A DNA stretch of 35,085 bases from Nitritalea halalkaliphila LW7 (GTDB lineage: Bacteria; Bacteroidota; Bacteroidia; Cytophagales; Cyclobacteriaceae). Below are positions 1 through 9,125 of the stretch, piece after piece. The stretch's first letter is position 1. The number at the start of each line of letters is the position of its first letter. Location of the stretch: the NCBI RefSeq assembly GCF_000265075.1, contig NZ_AJYA01000074.1, positions 1 through 35,085 of the forward strand, in the 5' to 3' direction. The position numbers were made by a program, and so were the translations under genes. Below the pieces are notes generated by a model, which saw nothing but the letters and a program-made list of their open reading frames with translations, did not search any database and was not told where the DNA came from.

Positions 1-28
1 CCTGACGCTACCATCAGGGGATTTTTTT
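1..28 (+). terminator. Rho-independent terminator of an upstream plus-strand gene
   Basis: CCTGA (1-5) pairs with TCAGG (14-18) and is followed by GGA and seven T residues (22-28). The stem may extend beyond the left edge of the window. It would end a plus-strand transcript whose gene lies outside the window. Confidence 0.6.
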
Positions 29-42
29 ATGCTGATTAGGCT

Positions 43-810
43 TTACTTTTCAAGGATGTAATATAAATCAAGGCCCTGATCCGGGCTTTCGACCAGATGA
101 AAATCCTGATAGCTGAGCTCCACAGCATGCGCCACGCGCTTTTGCAGCTTGCTGCGGTTACGCCGATTTAAATACTCGTAGGGCACCTTCAGCCAGTCTG
201 CGGGCAGCCGGTACTGCAGGTTGAAAATATCAAAACGCATGATGCGCTGCACAGACTTACGGTTCTCCTCATGGTAGGCCCAGACTTTTTCATTTCCTCC
301 CACACCTAAGGCCTGCACCTTCGGAAAAACCGCGCGGCAGAGGCGCTCTAGCTCTTTGGGAGTGTATTCCCGCACGTGCCAGGGGTTACGGGATAGCGTA
401 TGCCGGATATTCGGCGTGCTGATGATGGCCTTGCCACCCGGCTTGAGGACCCTGTAAATCTCTTCTAAAAACAGCTTGTCTAGAGAAATGTGTTCGATTA
501 CCTGAAAGGACACTACCGTATCAAAGGAAGCCGTATCAAAAGGCAGTGGTGGAATATGTGCCTGCTGAAAATGATGCTGGGGAAAACTCGCTTTCAGCTG
601 ATCCACGACAGGCCCGATCTTATCGATTCCCGTGTAGGCACTGACCTTTGGCGCGAGCCATTCCACGCCCCTACCTTCCCCGCAGCCCACCTCCAGCAGC
701 TTGCCTTTTAGAAAAGGCTGCGCCAGCACATAGGCGCTGAGCAGGCGCTGGTGAATCGGGTTATCGCTGATTAACTTATCGGATGCTATTTCTGTCGTGT
801 ATGTACGCAT
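43..810 (-). CDS. Class I SAM-dependent methyltransferase (Methyltransf_11 type)
   Basis: A 255-residue cytoplasmic protein with a Rossmann-type SAM-binding fold. Motif I is LLEVGCGEGRG near residue 40. An acidic residue follows at the end of the next strand (YTGID), then the motif IV region SFDTVVSFQVIEH and the post-motif LKPGGKAIISTPN. This layout is typical of the Methyltransf_11/UbiE-like group, which act on small molecules, lipids or sugars; the substrate cannot be read from the sequence. The C-terminal 90 residues are charged and carry no recognised domain. It is divergently placed from the GWxTD gene and has no operon partner here. The reading frame is intact, unlike many neighbours. 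Confidence 0.85.
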   Translation of the reverse strand: MRTYTTEIASDKLISDNPIHQRLLSAYVLAQPFLKGKLLEVGCGEGRGVEWLAPKVSAYTGIDKIGPVVDQLKASFPQHHFQQAHIPPLPFDTASFDTVVSFQVIEHISLDKLFLEEIYRVLKPGGKAIISTPNIRHTLSRNPWHVREYTPKELERLCRAVFPKVQALGVGGNEKVWAYHEENRKSVQRIMRFDIFNLQYRLPADWLKVPYEYLNRRNRSKLQKRVAHAVELSYQDFHLVESPDQGLDLYYILEK

Positions 811-859
811 GAAAAATATTGCTTATATTGAGGCAAAATTAGGCAAATTTTTGTTCTTC

Positions 860-2114
860 ATGAAAACTACTTCCATGTTAGCACGTGTCGCCTGCCGAAA
901 AGGACTCCTCGGGCTGCTATGTGCGCTACTCACCTGGCCGGTCATCGCCCAGCAAACGCTCCGAGAAACCAACCAGGCGCTACGTTACTCGCGCTACTCC
1001 CGTATCTCGCCGAAAATCATTCCCATCAGTCTGGAGGAAAATCGCATGCTACTTCAGATGCCCATCGAGAAGCTGGAGGAAAACGCGTCTTTATCGAACT
1101 ATACCCTTTCTTATGGGGTGATTAATGGTTACGACGTACCCTACACCGATGATATGCTGCGCCCCCTGAGGCCTGAACAGATGAAGCGAGACACACGTGA
1201 TCATTTTTATTTCGAAGAGGAGGTGACCTTAGAGGAAGGCGCCATGACGCAGGTGCCCTGCTTAAGATCGTGGATAACCGACAGGGGGATGAATATTTCT
1301 ACCACATGGACCTGAAAAGCCCGAATGTTTTTGGTCACCCGAGCTTCGGTGCCTACTTCGGAAACGATATTCCTTTCGATCAGGGATACCTAAAGGCTGG
1401 CGAGGCCCTGTTGTTTAAAGGGGGACGCTCTGTCTTCGAACTTTATCCCTTCTTTTACCCTCAGGAGTTTCAGTCTCCCTTCCCGCCGATGGAGGTCAAA
1501 CCGGCTCCGGTACCCCGAGAAATCGAAGTGCGCCTCGAGTCTGAGTTTCTGATTAACACCACCCGTGCCTTCGAGGAGGAAGGGTATTATTTCGTGCAGC
1601 GCGACACGAACGATACCAAAGGGCTTCTGGTGAAAACCGTAAACGAAGCTTCCCGCGTGTGGCCACCTGGGAGGAAATGGTGGAAATGGTCGTCTATATC
1701 AGCACCCGCCGCGAACACGAAGCCCTGCTAAAAGCTGAAGACAAGAAAAAAGCCCTGGACCAGTACTGGTTTAACCTCACACGCGATGCCGAAGAGGCGA
1801 AAAAAATCATCGCCGAATATTTTAGACAGGTGGAGTTTGCGAACATCCTCTTCACCGACTTTAAAGAAGGCTGGAAAACCGACCGCGGCATGGTCTACAT
1901 CGTGATGGGGCCACCGAACGAAGTGCTCTTCTACGAAAATGCAGAGGTGTGGTCCTATGGCTCGGTCAATAGTAATTCAAAAATAAGCTTTACCTTTGCG
2001 CGGGTAAAAAATATATTAACCCCGAATCATTACGTACTTAACCGATCCCGGGCACTTCAGCCCGAATGGTTTAACAGCATCACACTATGGAGAAGCGGAA
2101 AGATGGCTTTTTAA
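860..2114 (+). CDS. GWxTD domain-containing exported protein (two apparent frameshifts)
   Basis: After repair of two breaks this is about 418 residues. The start at 860 is preferred over an in-frame start at 797 because it opens directly on a signal peptide (MKTTSMLARVACRK, a hydrophobic stretch, then cleavage after VIAQ). The C-terminal third has the signature GWKTDRGMVYIVMGPPNEV followed by VWSYG, which defines the GWxTD family of Bacteroidota and Acidobacteriota. The family is exported and of unknown function. Three reading frames cover 860-1315, about 1265-1731 and about 1650-2114. Adding one C at the CCC near 1256-1258 gives VPLLKIVDN, and adding one T near 1650-1651 gives NEAFPRVATWEEM. 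Both repairs restore continuity. The end overlaps the RlmB start by 28 bases, so the two genes are probably co-transcribed. Confidence 0.8.
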
Positions 2115-2859
2115 TCGAAAAAGGCCCGCAGGAGAAAGATTTTATTTTTGGTACACGCGCAGTCATCGAAGCCCTGCAGTCCGACCGCGAAGTGGATAAA
2201 ATCCTTATCGATAAGGAATTAAATAACGACCTGATCAAAACGCTTATTCGAGATGCGAAGGCTGCGCAGGTTCCCGTGGTTCGGGTGCGGAGGCAAAGCT
2301 GAACCGGATCACACGAAAAAACCACCAGGGCGTAGTGGCCCATCTCTCCGCCATCGCCTACGCTTCTCTAGATCATGTGATCGACAGCTGCTATGCGAAG
2401 GGTGAAGCGCCACTCATTTTAGTCCTCGATCGAATCACAGACGTCCGGAACTTCGGAGCTATCGCGCGTACAGCAGAATGTGCTGGCGTGCATGCCATAC
2501 TCATCCCAGAAAAGGGCAGTGCCCAGATTAATTCGGATGCCGTGAAGACCTCTGCTGGTGCGCTGCATCACTTGCCCGTAGCCCGGGCAAAGAACCTGTT
2601 CTTCGCTGTAAAAGAGTTACAAAAAAGTGGCTTGCAGCTCATTTGCGTCAGCGAAAAGGCAGACGCACCCATGTACGCAACGGACTTCACGGTACCCACG
2701 GCGCTTATTTTAGGCTCTGAAGAGGACGGGATTAGCTCCGAGCTCTTCAGCTTGGCCGATGGCAAAGTCAGCATCCCGATGAAAGGTCAGATCGAAAGCT
2801 TAAATGTCTCTGTTTCCGCTGGGGTAGTCATCTATGAGGTGATGCGCCAGCGTCAGTAA
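2087..2859 (+). CDS. rlmB: 23S rRNA (guanosine-2'-O-)-methyltransferase RlmB, SpoU family (one apparent frameshift)
   Basis: Repaired length is 257 residues, normal for RlmB/TrmH-group SpoU enzymes, which 2'-O-methylate a guanosine in 23S rRNA (G2251 in E. coli). The N-terminal substrate-binding domain begins at FIFGTRAVIEAL. The catalytic SPOUT domain shows motif 1 (VRNFGAIARTAECAGV), motif 2 (ALILGSEEDGIS) and motif 3 (IPMKGQIESLNVSVSAGVVIYE). The frame changes near 2288: one C added after GTGC turns the early stop into RVPEAKLNRITRKNHQGVVAHLS, which joins the two halves exactly. A housekeeping gene with all motifs intact on either side of one lost base argues for sequencing error rather than decay. 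Confidence 0.88.
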
Positions 2860-2883
2860 ACTGCTTGAAATGCTAAATAAGAT

Positions 2884-5337
2884 TTAAGAGCCCTTCTCCT
2901 TTTCCGGATCCCCGGGAAGTTGAGGGGCTTTTGAAATTTCTTCCCGCAGTAATCCAGGGAATTTTTTGATGTAGATATCCTGCTGCGGAAATGGAATTTC
3001 GATGTCGTGCTCCTTAAAGGAACGGAAAATCGCGCGCATGACCTGATCGCGGCGCTCTACCCACACATCGATATGCTCCACCCAAAAAAGTACACGAAAC
3101 TCTACCGCACTGTTGGCAAAAGTTTGCATAAAGACCTTTGGCGCTGGTTCCTTTAAAATGCCCTCCATTTTAAGCTGCTCACTGATAAGTCGTGTGACCA
3201 GGTCCATATCGCTGCCATAAGCTACACCTATAAACAGCTCCACACGACGTTTTTTATCCGATAAGGTCCAGTTGATCAAATGCTGCGAGAGCATGTCGCC
3301 ATTTGGAATAATAACCTCTGAGCCATCATAGCCCTGCAGCTTAGAGGAGCGCACACCGACTTCCTTCACCGTACCGATGCGTCCCCCCACTTCGATCGTA
3401 TCGCCGATTTGGATGGGGCGCTCGAAGGCAAGTATGATACCAGAGGCCAAGTTATTTACAATCGTTTGGAGACCAAAACCGATACCCACGGAAAGCGCCC
3501 CCAACACAATAGCGGCTTTATCTAAAGAAATACCGGAGACGATAATCGCGATAAAAAAGCCCACGGTTAGCACCGCTAATCGGATAAGCAAGATCGAGGA
3601 TCCTAAGCGCTTTTCCCGTTTATCTGCCTGCTGCTGGTCTTTGATGGTAGCGAAATAGGCGATATTATTCGCTAAAAACACGGAAAGGTAACTGACCAAT
3701 ACAAACAGGAAAATACTACCAAAAGTAAAGGTCACTTTAAGGATTTCACGCGGAGTTTCTAAGAAATCCCTAGCCTGTGAAAGAATCAGCTCACGCAGGG
3801 CGATATACTCCAAGAAGTAACCAAACCAGATGAGACCCGCCACTACCGCGAAAATGGCTTTAAGCCGCTTCTGAATGCCGTGAAAGTCTAGAAAAGATGT
3901 AAAATCCTTTTGATTTTTCTTCCCCAGCTCCAGCTGCACATAGACGATGTCCATGATCAGCTGCACGAAAATATACAAACATACCGCTTGCATAAAGCTC
4001 ATGCTGGCGGCTACTCCCAGTAATTTACCGAGACTAAAACGCCCTAAAATTTGCGCGAGCAGCGCCAAGCCATGCAAGGCGATGAAACTATACACCAAAT
4101 AGGGTATCTTCTCCGGAAGGCGTCCAGGGTAGGTTTTCGTGTATTGAAGGATTTTAATGCCGAGAAAAATGCTCAGGATGCCCATCAGGATGAGATGCCA
4201 GCGCTCCTGATAAGCGATTTCCCAGTACAGATTACTGATAGTGTAAAATAAAAAGAGTACGAGCAAAACAAGCCAGTAAGTAAAGGCTTTCCAACTGTTT
4301 CCAGCTTTGACGAGTAGGCTACTTAGTGAGGCCGAGAGGAGTAGGCTGACCGAGTAAAAAACGATGGGGGCATTCGTGAAAAAAAACGGCATCAGCGGCA
4401 GCACGATAAGCAGACTGGCGATAAACGGATGTCTGCCCAGAAATCCTGCCCGTTTTAAAATGAGGGGAGCGAAATCCTTTTCAGAGGTAATCTTACGGAT
4501 ACTCCAGCGATTAAGCAGATAAAAACCTGTGAAAAAGAGCAGTAAAAACACAAAGCCCCCCGAATGCTCCCGTATGAAGCGCTTCAGAATAAATTGATTA
4601 AAATAAACAGACTCACGCAGGACTGTCAGCAGCTGACTGACATCAGGGAAAAAGTTAGCATCCCAGAGGTAGCTGCTTTCCTTACGTAGTAGGGTGCGCT
4701 CCATCAGACGCTGTGAGCTCGTAATGCGATCGGTCAGCTCTTCGAGCTGTATGCTGATCGCAGAAATTCGGGCCTGCTGACTAGCCGCCAGCGTCCGCTG
4801 CTTGGAAAGGAGCCGCTCTGACTCCGCGGTGCGCCGCCGTAGTTCATCGAGCGAGCGCTTGAACTCGGGTACATCACGCGCTTCAGAGATACGAACAGAA
4901 AATATGGGGTCTTTTTTAATGCCTGCCAGCTCATCCCGAACTTGCAGCAGCTCCTGCACACGATTCGCTACTAGGCGTTCGATCTCTCCAGTCTGATTCC
5001 GTACCGAAACTAGGACATTTCCCAGCGCATCTAAGTACCGAAGATTCACACGTCCAGAGGCGGAGTCTAAGCGTGCCGAGACCACCGCCAGTAGGCCCTC
5101 CAGCTCCGGAACAGCCTCTAAGGCGGAGAGCGTGTCCAGCTCTTTGCGCAGCGTATAATTTAAGCGGTTAATTCGTATCGTGTACTCTTGAATGCTGCGC
5201 AAACCCGACTCTAGAGAGGGAATGGCCGCCTGTGCGATGGAATCCTCGCGGGCGCTGGTCTGTGCAGACAACAGCCCCCCTGTCTGAAAAAATGTCAGCC
5301 CAAGCAGTAAAAAGAAGAGATAGGTATTCCGCATCAT
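2884..5337 (-). CDS. Large MscS-family mechanosensitive channel
   Basis: An 817-residue inner-membrane protein. A signal peptide (MMRNTYLFFLLLGLTFF, cleavage after LLSAQ) leads into a periplasmic region rich in heptad-like Leu/Glu/Arg (about residues 30-215, probably coiled coil). A run of membrane helices follows (about 255-575). The C-terminal MscS core holds the pore helix with GALSVGIGFGLQTIVNN, the beta domain (RPIQIGDTIEVGGRIGTVKEVG, SSKLQGYDGSEVIIPNGDML) and the alpha/beta vestibule. This architecture matches the extended MscK/YbdG-like members, which release solutes on hypo-osmotic shock. It converges with rlmB with only 24 bases between them. Intact frame. Confidence 0.88.
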   Translation of the reverse strand: MMRNTYLFFLLLGLTFFQTGGLLSAQTSAREDSIAQAAIPSLESGLRSIQEYTIRINRLNYTLRKELDTLSALEAVPELEGLLAVVSARLDSASGRVNLRYLDALGNVLVSVRNQTGEIERLVANRVQELLQVRDELAGIKKDPIFSVRISEARDVPEFKRSLDELRRRTAESERLLSKQRTLAASQQARISAISIQLEELTDRITSSQRLMERTLLRKESSYLWDANFFPDVSQLLTVLRESVYFNQFILKRFIREHSGGFVFLLLFFTGFYLLNRWSIRKITSEKDFAPLILKRAGFLGRHPFIASLLIVLPLMPFFFTNAPIVFYSVSLLLSASLSSLLVKAGNSWKAFTYWLVLLVLFLFYTISNLYWEIAYQERWHLILMGILSIFLGIKILQYTKTYPGRLPEKIPYLVYSFIALHGLALLAQILGRFSLGKLLGVAASMSFMQAVCLYIFVQLIMDIVYVQLELGKKNQKDFTSFLDFHGIQKRLKAIFAVVAGLIWFGYFLEYIALRELILSQARDFLETPREILKVTFTFGSIFLFVLVSYLSVFLANNIAYFATIKDQQQADKREKRLGSSILLIRLAVLTVGFFIAIIVSGISLDKAAIVLGALSVGIGFGLQTIVNNLASGIILAFERPIQIGDTIEVGGRIGTVKEVGVRSSKLQGYDGSEVIIPNGDMLSQHLINWTLSDKKRRVELFIGVAYGSDMDLVTRLISEQLKMEGILKEPAPKVFMQTFANSAVEFRVLFWVEHIDVWVERRDQVMRAIFRSFKEHDIEIPFPQQDIYIKKFPGLLREEISKAPQLPGDPEKEKGS

Positions 5338-5483
5338 AAAACAAATTTACGAGAAAATCGCATGGCGACAGCACTTAAAGTGCTTCTAACAACGTAAATT
5401 GTAGAATAAAAGTGAAATAGCGAAACTGCATGCCGCTTTATCAGTTTAATAAAAGAGATTTTGACAGTGTCCGACTTTTCGAC

Positions 5484-5502
5484 GTTAAAGCATGTTAAAG
5501 CA
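5484..5502. repeat. Tandem GTTAAAGCA direct repeat upstream of the DegP gene
   Basis: GTTAAAGCA occurs at 5484-5492 and again at 5494-5502, so the repeat period is 10 bp, one helical turn. The repeats lie 80-100 bases upstream of the protease start. This spacing is what a tandem-binding regulator would use; no specific regulator is assigned. Confidence 0.3.
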
Positions 5503-5584
5503 GGCGGAGGCAGAAAAAAATGTACGATAATTGTTACCGAAATTTCTGAAATTCACAGCTATCAATCTATAAAATAAGTCCAAT

Positions 5585-7081
5585 ATGAGTAAAAAGCAGT
5601 TTTTCTTGGGGATATTTCTCGCTTCCCTCTTTGGCGGTATCATCGCCGTGGCAGGGGTAAACTACCTGAGTAAACAGAACACCGCGACGAATTTTACAGA
5701 TAAGCAGGACGCAAGCCTCGTGAACTGGTTGTCTGATGAAAAATTCACCATACCTGAGGGCATTAACTTCGTAGCTTCTGCGGAGATGGTGCTTCCCGCA
5801 GTGGTGCATGTCCGCAGCACAGTTACCGTCAGCGGTAGAAGCCGAGGCTCGGATCCCTTCGAAGAATTCTTTTTCCGGCGCCCTGACCAAGGTCCTCCTC
5901 AGCAGCGCGAAGGAAGAAGCTCCGGCTCAGGGGTGATCATTTCGCCGGATGGCTATATCGTTACAAATAACCACGTAATCGAAAACGCTACGAAAATCGA
6001 GATTTCGCTGGAAAATAACGACCGCTACACCGCTCGTGTGATCGGAACAGACCCCACCACTGACTTAGCGCTGATCAAGGTAGAAGCAGATAACTTGCCC
6101 TTCGTGCGCTTCGGTGACTCCGACAGAACGCGCGTAGGAGAATGGGTTTTGGCCGTAGGCAATCCCTTCGACCTGACCTCCACGGTCACAGCAGGCATTA
6201 TTTCCGCAAAAGCGCGTAATATCGGCATCCTCAGAGGTGTAGAAAATAATTTGCAAATCGAGTCTTTCCTTCAAACAGACGCGGTGGTAAATCCAGGAAA
6301 TTCTGGGGGCGCACTCGTGAATCTGGCCGGAGAGCTTATCGGCATAAACACGGCTATCGCGTCCCGTACAGGTACATTTAATGGGTATGCCTTCGCGGTT
6401 CCCAGCTCCATCGTGAAGAAAGTCGCGGACGACTTACTGAAGTTCGGTGCGGTGCAAAGGGGCCTTCTAGGTGTCCAAATCCAAGATGTCAGCCCTGAGC
6501 TAGAAGAGCGCCTAAATAAAAAGCTGAAAGTGTCCAGAGGGGTCTATGTCATCGACGTAAATGCGAATAGCGGAGGCGAAGAGGCAGGGCTGCAGGAAGG
6601 AGATATTATCATCGCAGTAGATGGCGTAGAAACCAATACCGTAGCACGCCTACAGGAAATGGTAGCTAGAAAACGTCCTGGTGATCAGGTAGAAGTGGTC
6701 TATCTACGCGATGGCAAAGAAAAGAAAACAAAAGCCACCCTGAAAAATATCGCAGGCGACACGAAAATCATCAAACGCGAGGTGCCGGAAACACTTACCT
6801 TCGAGGAGGTAACCTTCGAAGATGTTAAAGAATCTGTTCGCCAGAAACTACGCATTAATGGCGGTGCAGGTATCCTTCGCGTCGAGAGCGACAAGTGGAA
6901 AAAGGCGGGTGCGAAGCCTGGCTTTATCATCACGAGTGTGATCGGAAGTGGTGGTCGCTACCGTATAAATTCTGCTAGCGACTTGGCTGCCGTATTCGAA
7001 GAAAACCCAGGTGAGGAAATTGTTATCCTCGGGGTATATCCGAATGGGCAAGAGTTCTACTTCGAGGTAGAACTGGAGTAA
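5585..7081 (+). CDS. DegP/HtrA-family periplasmic serine protease
   Basis: A 498-residue protein with an N-terminal membrane anchor or signal (residues 6-27), a trypsin-like S1C domain and two PDZ regions. The catalytic triad is visible: His130 in TNNHVIENA, Asp160 in DPTTDLALIKV and Ser240 in NPGNSGGALVN. The first PDZ begins around residue 290 (GLLGVQIQDVSPELEE, then SGGEEAGLQEGDIIIAVDG). A second, shorter PDZ-like segment lies near the C-terminus (AGAKPGFIITSVIG). The family degrades or refolds damaged envelope proteins. It is flanked upstream by 247 bases without a gene and downstream by its own terminator, so it is probably monocistronic. Intact frame. Confidence 0.93.
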   Translation: MSKKQFFLGIFLASLFGGIIAVAGVNYLSKQNTATNFTDKQDASLVNWLSDEKFTIPEGINFVASAEMVLPAVVHVRSTVTVSGRSRGSDPFEEFFFRRPDQGPPQQREGRSSGSGVIISPDGYIVTNNHVIENATKIEISLENNDRYTARVIGTDPTTDLALIKVEADNLPFVRFGDSDRTRVGEWVLAVGNPFDLTSTVTAGIISAKARNIGILRGVENNLQIESFLQTDAVVNPGNSGGALVNLAGELIGINTAIASRTGTFNGYAFAVPSSIVKKVADDLLKFGAVQRGLLGVQIQDVSPELEERLNKKLKVSRGVYVIDVNANSGGEEAGLQEGDIIIAVDGVETNTVARLQEMVARKRPGDQVEVVYLRDGKEKKTKATLKNIAGDTKIIKREVPETLTFEEVTFEDVKESVRQKLRINGGAGILRVESDKWKKAGAKPGFIITSVIGSGGRYRINSASDLAAVFEENPGEEIVILGVYPNGQEFYFEVELE

Positions 7082-7117
7082 AAAACATAAGCAGCAGATC
7101 AAAAATCAGCTCCCTGT

Positions 7118-7155
7118 AAAGCCTCAATTCCTAGCGAATTGGGGCTTTATTTTTC
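7118..7155 (+). terminator. Rho-independent terminator after the DegP gene
   Basis: AAAGCCTCAATTC (7118-7130) pairs with GAATTGGGGCTTT (7136-7148) with one G/T wobble, and is followed by ATTTTTC. It sits 37 bases after the protease stop codon. Confidence 0.75.
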
Positions 7156-7295
7156 ACTAAACCTTTTAAAAATCCTATCGTTTTATCTTTAGAGCGTATA
7201 AATGAGGCTCTTCTAAAAAAAATAAGTGAACTGCAGGTACACATAGCCAAGATCTAACACCTATAGATTTTTTCTATCGAATTTAAAATTCCATA

Positions 7296-7309
7296 GTGAC
7301 ATAGGTCAC
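7296..7309. promoter_or_regulatory. Perfect inverted repeat GTGAC-N4-GTCAC, candidate operator for the peroxiredoxin gene
   Basis: GTGAC (7296-7300) and GTCAC (7305-7309) are separated by ATAG. The repeat sits 21 bases upstream of the TACCTTTG element, where a -33 box would lie, and no good TTTG -33 box is visible there. The 5-4-5 symmetry resembles Crp/Fnr-family sites, but the regulator is not known. Confidence 0.4.
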
Positions 7310-7330
7310 GTCCTCTTCTGCCGGATGCGG

Positions 7331-7338
7331 TACCTTTG
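7331..7338 (+). promoter_or_regulatory. Bacteroidota -7 promoter element (TACCTTTG) for the peroxiredoxin gene
   Basis: TACCTTTG matches the Bacteroidota -7 consensus TAnnTTTG. It lies 44 bases upstream of the peroxiredoxin start codon. A clear -33 TTG is absent, which suggests activator dependence. Confidence 0.5.
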
Positions 7339-7382
7339 TAACAAGTTAAACAAATCAACACATACACTTTAAATAAACTAAC

Positions 7383-8042
7383 ATGATTACAGCTGAAAAC
7401 ACCCCTAGTATGCCACGCATCGGAGATACAGCTCCTGATTTCGAGGCGATGACAACTACCGGAAAATTAAAGTTCTCGGAATACATTAAAGACTCTTGGA
7501 CGGTTCTATTTTCCCACCCCGCGGATTTCACTCCCGTGTGTACCACGGAAATGTCCGGCTTTGCACAGGAGCAAGCCTTCTTTGACGGACGTCAGACCAA
7601 GCTGATCGGCCTTAGCATCGACTCCATCCATTCGCACATCGCATGGGTAAATAACGTGAAGAAAAATACGGGCGTGCTCTTCGAATTCCCGATTATCGCG
7701 GATATCGACATGAGCGTTTCTAAGCTTTACGGCATGCTACAGCCTGGAGAGAGTGAGACAGCGGCTGTTCGTGCAGTGTTCTTTATCGACCCGAACGCGA
7801 AAATCCGTCTCATCATGTACTATCCGCTAAATGTGGGAAGAAATATGGACGAAATCAAGCGGGTATTAATTGCACTACAGACAGCCGACAAGCACAAGTG
7901 TGCCCTACCCCTTAACTGGACTCCGGGTGAAAAAGCCATCGTTCCTCCACCGAAAACAGTGGCTGAGATGCAGGAGCGCGAGGCGAGCGACTATGAGATG
8001 GTCGATTTCTACTTGGCGAAAAAAGACCTCCCAAAAGACTAA
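7383..8042 (+). CDS. 1-Cys (Prx6-type) peroxiredoxin
   Basis: A 219-residue cytoplasmic thiol peroxidase that reduces H2O2 and organic hydroperoxides. The catalytic motif PxxxTxxC is present as HPADFTPVCTTE with peroxidatic Cys53. The long C-terminal extension (residues about 165-219, with VPPPKTVAEMQER) is typical of the Prx6/AhpC-TSA 1-Cys group. A second cysteine (KHKCALPLNW) could act as a resolving residue, as proposed for some members. The gene stands alone between its own promoter element and a strong terminator. Intact frame. Confidence 0.93.
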   Translation: MITAENTPSMPRIGDTAPDFEAMTTTGKLKFSEYIKDSWTVLFSHPADFTPVCTTEMSGFAQEQAFFDGRQTKLIGLSIDSIHSHIAWVNNVKKNTGVLFEFPIIADIDMSVSKLYGMLQPGESETAAVRAVFFIDPNAKIRLIMYYPLNVGRNMDEIKRVLIALQTADKHKCALPLNWTPGEKAIVPPPKTVAEMQEREASDYEMVDFYLAKKDLPKD

Positions 8043-8097
8043 TTGCGGCCTGAAAATAAAATCATATAGCTCCTTTTGAGCTTTTAAGCTTAAAAAA

Positions 8098-8123
8098 CTC
8101 TGCGAAAATTCGCAGAGTTTTTT
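8098..8123 (+). terminator. Strong terminator after the peroxiredoxin gene
   Basis: CTCTGCGAA (8098-8106) pairs perfectly with TTCGCAGAG (8109-8117) and is followed by a T tract. An A tract precedes the stem, so it could also work on the minus strand. Confidence 0.85.
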
Positions 8124-8209
8124 ATTTTCGCTTGTATTTGTAAAAGAAAAAAGCCTATATTTCGCTCTGTTTTCTTTATCTTCCTTGCCATTACTTAACG
8201 CGTACCCGT

Positions 8210-9082
8210 ATGTTACATCAACTTGTCCAGCTCAAATTAAACACCTACGACTACTTACACGATCGCTGGGAAGGTCCGCGGGTGATAAAATTCATCAGTA
8301 ACACCGTAATCTTCGCCTTTTTCGCGGGGTTACTTATCGTCTTATTAGAAAATATGGGCCTGGTCATTCCCTACTTGCCTGCCCATAACGCCTTCTTCGC
8401 TATCGAGCTGGCCTTTAACGTGCTACTGATCTTCGAAGCACTTGGCCTCATTTTCCTCATCCCACACTCCGTAGCCGATGCGGTAGGAAAGCAATTCGAA
8501 ATCATCTCCCTCCTGCTGCTCCGCGATGCCTTTAAGGAATTCGGCCACTATGTGGGCGAACTCAGCTGGGACACTAAATTCCTCATCGACATGCTACCCG
8601 TGGTCTCTGATGCCTTCGGAGCCATCCTACTCTTTCTCATTACCGGACTCTTTTATAAAGCCCAAAAGCACATTCGCATCACCCGAAATCAGGAGGAGCA
8701 AGAAGGCTTTATCCGGGTAAAAAAACTCCTTTCCATCTACTTGGCACTCTCCTTTATCGGCTTGGGCATCTACGACATCGTGACCGCCTACCAGACCCAT
8801 AAGTTCATCTACAGCATGAAACTGTTTTATAACCTATTAATTTTCAGCGACATATTCATCCTCCTCTTTTCACTACGGTACACAACCAAGTACTACAACC
8901 TCTTCCGCTACTCCTCCTTCGCGCTGGCCACCATCTTTCTGCGCCTGACCCTCTCGGCCCCCGCCTACTTTAATGTGCTTATGGCCATCCTCGCCGGATT
9001 AATGGTGCTCCTGGTAACCTACATTTATAATAAACTAATCGCGAAAGTAACGGAGGATATCGACGTGCATCACGCGGATTAG
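8210..9082 (+). CDS. Polytopic membrane protein of unknown function
   Basis: A 290-residue protein that I do not recognise as a named family. It has about six or seven hydrophobic helices: near residues 28-48, 62-85, 130-150, 175-190, 208-225 and 237-275. A conserved-looking amphipathic segment (PHSVADAVGKQFEIISLLLLRDAFKEFG) lies between helices 2 and 3, and a charged loop (KAQKHIRITRNQEEQ) follows helix 3 or 4. The N-terminus is cytoplasm-like and lacks a signal peptide. The number of helices and the acidic/basic segment after helix 2 could suit an ion channel or sensor, but there is no diagnostic pore or ligand motif. It is convergent with the PhzF gene. Confidence 0.7.
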   Translation: MLHQLVQLKLNTYDYLHDRWEGPRVIKFISNTVIFAFFAGLLIVLLENMGLVIPYLPAHNAFFAIELAFNVLLIFEALGLIFLIPHSVADAVGKQFEIISLLLLRDAFKEFGHYVGELSWDTKFLIDMLPVVSDAFGAILLFLITGLFYKAQKHIRITRNQEEQEGFIRVKKLLSIYLALSFIGLGIYDIVTAYQTHKFIYSMKLFYNLLIFSDIFILLFSLRYTTKYYNLFRYSSFALATIFLRLTLSAPAYFNVLMAILAGLMVLLVTYIYNKLIAKVTEDIDVHHAD

Positions 9083-9099
9083 ACTGTACACGGAAGCTT

Positions 9100-9115
9100 T
9101 TGGCCTACCGGCCAA
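9100..9115. terminator. Hairpin between convergent genes
   Basis: TTGGCC (9100-9105) and GGCCAA (9110-9115) form a perfect 6-bp stem with loop TACC between two converging genes. No proper T tract follows on either strand, so termination is only inferred from position. Confidence 0.35.
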
Positions 9116-9125
9116 TGAAAACGGC

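Noticed and set aside
797..859. Longer start of the GWxTD protein at 797
   Set aside because: It would put 21 polar/basic residues before an obvious signal peptide and overlap the divergent methyltransferase gene; the start at 860 fits better.
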